Shown: positions 60,243 to 64,000 of the stretch, piece by piece | Position numbering within the stretch: the stretch's first letter is position 1 | Layout: each line of letters begins with the position of its first letter | Assembly (NCBI RefSeq): GCF_900108515.1 | Contig: NZ_FNWW01000001.1 | Location: 434,001 to 498,000, forward strand | Source of the DNA: Halobacillus karajensis | GTDB taxonomy: Bacteria; Bacillota; Bacilli; Bacillales; Halobacillaceae | Length of the DNA stretch: 64,000 bases | Reading direction: 5' to 3' | Notes under the pieces: model-generated | What the model saw: only the letters and a program-made list of their open reading frames with translations | Database searches by the model: none | What the model was told of the DNA's origin: nothing | Translations under genes and position numbers: made by a program

Positions 60243-61724
60243 ATGGATTATGTCATTGGATTAGATATTGGAACGACAAGCGCGAAATCCGTCGTTTTTC
60301 ATAAAAACGGAGAGGTGGCAGCTGAATATGAAGTCGCCTACCCTCTCTCTCATCCTGTGGTCGGTTATGCAGAACAGGATCCCCTTCAAATTGAACAAGC
60401 CGCACTTGAAGCTTTGAACATTAGTACACGAACGCTCGAATGCGGGAAAATTGCCGGCGTCGGTATATCTGCGGCTATGCATTCGTTGATTTGCATGGAT
60501 AAAAATGGTGCCTCGTTGTGCCCATCGATGATTTGGGCCGATGCGCGCAGTGCCAGTGAAGCATCCACTTTGAAAGAGGAACAACCCGACGTATATATGC
60601 GAACCGGAACACCACTCCATCCGATGTCTCCTTTATCCAAGTTGATATGGATGAAGAACAATCAATATGAACCTTGGAAACAGGCCGACTATTTTGTTTC
60701 TGTAAAAGAATTTCTATTGTACCGTTGGTTTGGCGAGAAAGTGGTAGATTACTCCATCGCGGCTGCGACAGGGCTCTTCAATATTCATGAGCACCGTTGG
60801 GATGAAGAAACATTGGCCATCGCAGGGATCCATCCGGAACAGCTTTTCACCCCTGTTGCTCCTACCTATGCCATGAGCGGGATGAAGGAAGACTTGATTG
60901 AAAAATCAGGCTTGGCTCCCTCTACCCCTTTTGTTATTGGTGGAAGTGACGGACCGCTGGCCAACCTTGGTATCGGTGCCATTCAGCCTGGCGAAACAGC
61001 GATTACGATCGGCACAAGTGGAGCGATTCGTCAATTCTCAAGTGAGCCACTATTAGATGACAAACAGGAAGTATTCTCTTATAGTTTCACCGATGATTTG
61101 TGGATTACAGGGGGGCCGTCTAATAATGGCGGCCTCGTATTGAAATGGGTACAGCAACTCTTATCAGAAGAGAGAGAGGTCCCTATTGAAGAATTGACAA
61201 AACTTGCTGGAGAAGTGGAAGCGGGTTCGGGAAATTTATTATTCCTTCCATACTTAAATGGTGAACGGGCGCCATTTTGGAATGCAGAAGCCAAAGGATC
61301 CTATATTGGCCTCACCCCCTCCCATAAAAAGGGGCATGTGACACGCGCCGCCATGGAAGGCGTTCTGTTTTCCATTTTTCACATTGGAAAGGCGTTGGAA
61401 CGCCTGGGCAACCATCATGAAACCATTTATGCAAGTGGCGGATTCGCCCGCTCGGAAACGTGGATACAAATGCTCGCGGACATCTTTAACAAAAGAATCG
61501 ATCTTCCGGTCAGTCACCAAAGTTCCGCCTGGGGAGCCGCCTGGGTTGCTCTGTATAGCTTAGGTCATGTCGATGATTTGACCTCTATCAAGTCCTCCAT
61601 CCCAATGAAGGAACATTATGAGCCAAATGCTGATAACCATCAAAAATATCAGGCACTCTTTGAAGTCTATCAATCTGTTTCAGACAAACTACAAATAGAC
61701 TTCGCCAAATTGCATCGTATGTAA
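60243..61724 (+). CDS. gntK: FGGY-family carbohydrate kinase, gluconokinase type
   Basis: A 493-residue kinase. FGGY motifs: YVIGLDIGTTSAKSVVFHKNG at the start, MIWADARSASEA, IGGSDGPLANLGIGAIQPGE (the typical gluconokinase version), and YASGGFARSETWIQMLADIF near the end. It probably phosphorylates gluconate or a close sugar acid brought in by the adjacent TRAP system. The step after it (6-phosphogluconate use) is not in the window. AAAGGAAG precedes the ATG. Xylulokinase is an alternative, but the motifs favour GntK. Confidence 0.87.
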   Translation: MDYVIGLDIGTTSAKSVVFHKNGEVAAEYEVAYPLSHPVVGYAEQDPLQIEQAALEALNISTRTLECGKIAGVGISAAMHSLICMDKNGASLCPSMIWADARSASEASTLKEEQPDVYMRTGTPLHPMSPLSKLIWMKNNQYEPWKQADYFVSVKEFLLYRWFGEKVVDYSIAAATGLFNIHEHRWDEETLAIAGIHPEQLFTPVAPTYAMSGMKEDLIEKSGLAPSTPFVIGGSDGPLANLGIGAIQPGETAITIGTSGAIRQFSSEPLLDDKQEVFSYSFTDDLWITGGPSNNGGLVLKWVQQLLSEEREVPIEELTKLAGEVEAGSGNLLFLPYLNGERAPFWNAEAKGSYIGLTPSHKKGHVTRAAMEGVLFSIFHIGKALERLGNHHETIYASGGFARSETWIQMLADIFNKRIDLPVSHQSSAWGAAWVALYSLGHVDDLTSIKSSIPMKEHYEPNADNHQKYQALFEVYQSVSDKLQIDFAKLHRM

Positions 61725-61737
61725 TATGAAAATATAG

Positions 61738-61783
61738 AAGGCACCAGGACCTCCATTTATTGGATGCCTGGTGCCCCTGTTTT
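61738..61783 (+). terminator. Terminator after the gluconokinase-like gene
   Basis: GGCACCAGG (61740-61748) pairs with CCTGGTGCC (61767-61775), then CCTGTTTT. Confidence 0.85.
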
Positions 61784-61791
61784 ATTCATTT

Positions 61792-63453
61792 TTATTTGGC
61801 GTCTTCTTTGAGCCAGTATTCGCCATCTTTGTATTCGATTTGTTCCGGATAACGGAGATCTGTAACTTCGTCCTGGGTTTGTTTGGATGGTGGTGCAGTC
61901 ATCAACGATACCACGATGTTCGCTAAAATCGCGGCCGCCGCCCCGAAGACCCCGGCTCCTGTATCAATGATCCCAAGTATAGTGAAACCCCCATACTTAG
62001 CAGCGAAAATATACCCGAGTGTCACAGATAAACCAACGAGCATACCTGCGATAACCCCTGGACCATTGGCACGCTTCCACCAGACTCCAAGAAGAAGTGC
62101 AGGAAAGAAGGAACCGGATGCAAGGGCAAATGCCCAGGCTACTATTTGAGTAATGGCACCCGGTGGGTTCAAGGCAATCAGTCCTGCGGCAACTGTAGCA
62201 AGCACAATGGACCAACGACCAACCGCCAATCGCTTTTTCTCACTGGCATTCGGATTGATCGAACGGAAATAAATATCGTGGGACAAGGCAGCAGAGATGG
62301 CAATCATCAGACCGCCTGCCGTGGACAAAGCAGCTGCCATCGCACCGGCTGCCATCAAACCGATGACAAAAATACCAAGGTTGGCAATTTCCGGTGTGGC
62401 CATAACGACAATGTCATTACTAATGACGAGTTCGGACCATTGCAAAACCCCGTCACTATTGCTATCCGCTAGGGAAAGCCGTCCTGTATCCACCCAGGCT
62501 TGTGTCCATGCAGGAAGGTTATTCAATGATGAGCCCGCTACTTCTGTCATTAAGATAAAACGGGAAAAAGCCGCATAAGCTGGAGCGGATAAATAAAGTA
62601 GACCGATGAATAACAGCGCCCATGCCCCACTCCATCGTGCCGCTTTCATCGTTGCCACTGTATAAAAACGGACAATGACGTGCGGCAGACCTGCTGTACC
62701 TGCCATTAAGGTGAACATGAGAGCTATAAACTGCCATTTCGTGCCTTCGGTAAATGGAACGACGTATTCAGAAATTCCAAGTTCTTGGTCAATGGCTCGC
62801 ATTTCTGACACGACATCTCCATAGGAAAGCCATGGAGCTGGGTTTTGAGTCAACTGCATCGACATAAAAATGACCGGGATCAAGTAAGCAATAATCAAAA
62901 CTAAATACTGTGCGACCTGGGTCCAGGTAATTCCTTTCATCCCGCCCATTGCCGAGTAAAAAGCAATCAGTACTACACCAATTAATGTACCAATCACCGT
63001 ATTCACTTCCAGTAAACGCCCGATAACAACGCCTGAACCGGATAACTGCCCAACGGAGTAAGTGAAACTAATAATAATGGTGGCAACTGCCGCAATCAAC
63101 CGAGCCGTGTTGCTGCGGTAACGGTCGCCAATAAATTCCGGCACTGTATACCGGCCATATTTTCTTAACTGAGGAGCTAATAGAAAGGTGAGCAGCAAAT
63201 AGCCGCCGGTCCATCCCATGATATAGGCAAGCCCATCATACCCTAGGATCATGACCGTTCCAGCCATCCCAATGAATGAAGCTGCACTCATCCAATCTGC
63301 ACCGATAGCCATGCCGTTAAAGACAGGTGGTACTCCTCGGCCTGCGACATAAAAATCTGATGTAGCCCTTGCTTTATTGTAGATAGCGATACCTATGTAT
63401 AATGCAAAAGTAGCGACAATTAAAGCAAGGGAGACTATAAACTGTGCGTCCAT
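61792..63453 (-). CDS. Sodium:solute symporter (acetate permease ActP-like)
   Basis: A 553-residue SSS-family membrane protein with about 13-14 segments. Family markers: ATSDFYVAGRGVPPVFNGMAIGADWMSAASFIGMAG, the TVPEFIGDRY motif and AAGAMAAALSTAGGLMIAIS. It resembles the cation/acetate symporter group, which takes up acetate or other short acids with sodium. Directly upstream lies a DUF4212-type small subunit gene, a known partner. An external loop (about 300-350) holds SLADSNSDGVLQWSELV, an EF-hand-like calcium loop (DSNSDGVLQWSE). Confidence 0.9.
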   Translation of the reverse strand: MDAQFIVSLALIVATFALYIGIAIYNKARATSDFYVAGRGVPPVFNGMAIGADWMSAASFIGMAGTVMILGYDGLAYIMGWTGGYLLLTFLLAPQLRKYGRYTVPEFIGDRYRSNTARLIAAVATIIISFTYSVGQLSGSGVVIGRLLEVNTVIGTLIGVVLIAFYSAMGGMKGITWTQVAQYLVLIIAYLIPVIFMSMQLTQNPAPWLSYGDVVSEMRAIDQELGISEYVVPFTEGTKWQFIALMFTLMAGTAGLPHVIVRFYTVATMKAARWSGAWALLFIGLLYLSAPAYAAFSRFILMTEVAGSSLNNLPAWTQAWVDTGRLSLADSNSDGVLQWSELVISNDIVVMATPEIANLGIFVIGLMAAGAMAAALSTAGGLMIAISAALSHDIYFRSINPNASEKKRLAVGRWSIVLATVAAGLIALNPPGAITQIVAWAFALASGSFFPALLLGVWWKRANGPGVIAGMLVGLSVTLGYIFAAKYGGFTILGIIDTGAGVFGAAAAILANIVVSLMTAPPSKQTQDEVTDLRYPEQIEYKDGEYWLKEDAK

Positions 63454-63468
63454 ATTTCTCCCCCTATC

Positions 63469-63765
63469 TTATTCGTTAACAGCTGATTTTTGTTCGGAAT
63501 TTTGTTTAGGAATTAAGCCGAATTTTTTATCTACCATATCGCTGATCATTGCATTAAAGAATAGAAGTACGATAAAAGTAAGGACCGCTCCCTGGGCCCC
63601 CATGTAATATGGAAGTGGAAGTCCCATCACTGTAAAGGACTGAAGACTTTCGGCAGCAAGAACAACGACAAAAGAAACAAGCGCACCTATTCCAAGGTAA
63701 ATGCAGATCATCATCGTTCGCAGGCGGAAATAAGCCCTCGCTTTCTGTGGATCCATCTTTTTCAT
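63469..63765 (-). CDS. Small subunit of sodium/substrate symporter (DUF4212)
   Basis: A 98-residue protein with two membrane segments: MICIYLGIGALVSFVVVLAAE and VLTFIVLLFFNAMI. The start DPQKARAYFRLRTMM and the LPLPYYMGAQGAVLTF motif fit DUF4212, which pairs with ActP-like symporters. It ends 15 bases before the symporter gene, and GGGAGGTG precedes its ATG. Confidence 0.9.
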   Translation of the reverse strand: MKKMDPQKARAYFRLRTMMICIYLGIGALVSFVVVLAAESLQSFTVMGLPLPYYMGAQGAVLTFIVLLFFNAMISDMVDKKFGLIPKQNSEQKSAVNE

Positions 63766-63786
63766 ATGCTTTCACCTCCCTTCCCA

Positions 63787-63972
63787 TTATCCTCTCAGAT
63801 TAAAAATGAATTGAACGGTTTCCCAAAATGGCATGGGAACCATCATGATTTTCACTAATGCCACCCCGAAAAGTGCGACAAAAGGGAGAGCTAATAAAAG
63901 TGGCCGCTTCTTCCTGAGTGCAAAAACAACAGACAATACGGTCACAACGGCAAGAATAATCGTCGTCAGCAA
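63787..63972 (-). CDS. Small membrane protein leading the symporter operon
   Basis: A 61-residue protein with two hydrophobic segments (starting MLTTIILAVVTVLSVVFAL and later LLLALPFVALFGVALVKIMM). It starts with TTG; AAAGGAGG lies 8 bases upstream and no ATG fits. It ends 21 bases before the DUF4212 gene, so it is probably the first gene of the symporter operon and a further accessory subunit, although I know no family for it. Confidence 0.6.
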   Translation of the reverse strand: MLTTIILAVVTVLSVVFALRKKRPLLLALPFVALFGVALVKIMMVPMPFWETVQFIFNLRG

Positions 63973-64000
63973 CGATTTGACCTCCTTTCGTTGAAAGCGT

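Overview
The window looks like chromosomal DNA of a moderately halophilic, Halobacillus-like member of the Bacillaceae. The grounds are low-to-moderate GC, strong AGGAGG-type ribosome sites, very acidic secreted proteins, and a Bacillus-type gene set: SLH surface proteins, SecA2/SlaP, CsaA/CsaB, TagA/TagO, SinI/SinR-like regulators, an IDEAL-domain protein and an HPr-like protein. The genus is an inference. No rRNA, tRNA or CRISPR array was seen.

Region 1 (1-31.5 kb) is a cell-surface island. After the 3' end of an acyltransferase come nine genes for secreted proteins that each carry three SLH domains: an NlpC/P60 endopeptidase, two SH3b-amidases, a 1450-residue and a 544-residue subtilase, a lytic transglycosylase, a 5'-nucleotidase, an endo-glucosaminidase, and a long acidic helical protein that is the best candidate for the main S-layer subunit. 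Inside this group lie secA2-slaP (dedicated S-layer export and assembly) and an MBOAT/DHHW pair that probably O-acetylates wall polymers. The island ends with tagA-csaA-csaB, which should make, flip and pyruvylate the wall polysaccharide that SLH domains bind. Export, anchoring, decoration and remodelling of the S-layer are therefore encoded side by side.

Region 2 (31.6-41 kb) is glycopolymer synthesis: a second TagA/WecG-type transferase with a WecC-type UDP-ManNAc dehydrogenase, an O-antigen-ligase-like membrane protein, a GNAT protein, a TagO-type initiating transferase, and a three-gene GT2/GtrA/multi-TM transferase cassette of the kind that glycosylates polymers outside the membrane.

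Region 3 (41-47 kb) is regulatory and variable: a SinR-like repressor gene, an AraC-type regulator, a 45-residue SinI-like antirepressor preceded by an unannotated 42-residue reading frame, a further 36-residue frame, a decayed small gene, an IDEAL-domain protein, a phosphohexomutase, and REP-like sequences. Region 4 (47.6-53.8 kb) holds the threonine operon hom-thrC-thrB, a VanZ-like protein, a small HTH-like protein behind a perfect 20-bp palindrome, and two divergent sigma-70-like genes with small followers. Region 5 (53.8-64 kb) holds an AEC permease, a REP-associated tyrosine transposase with palindromic ends related to the scattered REP-like sequences, an HPr-like protein without the phosphorylatable His, a TRAP transporter divergent from an RpiR regulator and a gluconokinase-like gene with candidate cre sites and operators between them, and a sodium/solute symporter with its small subunit.
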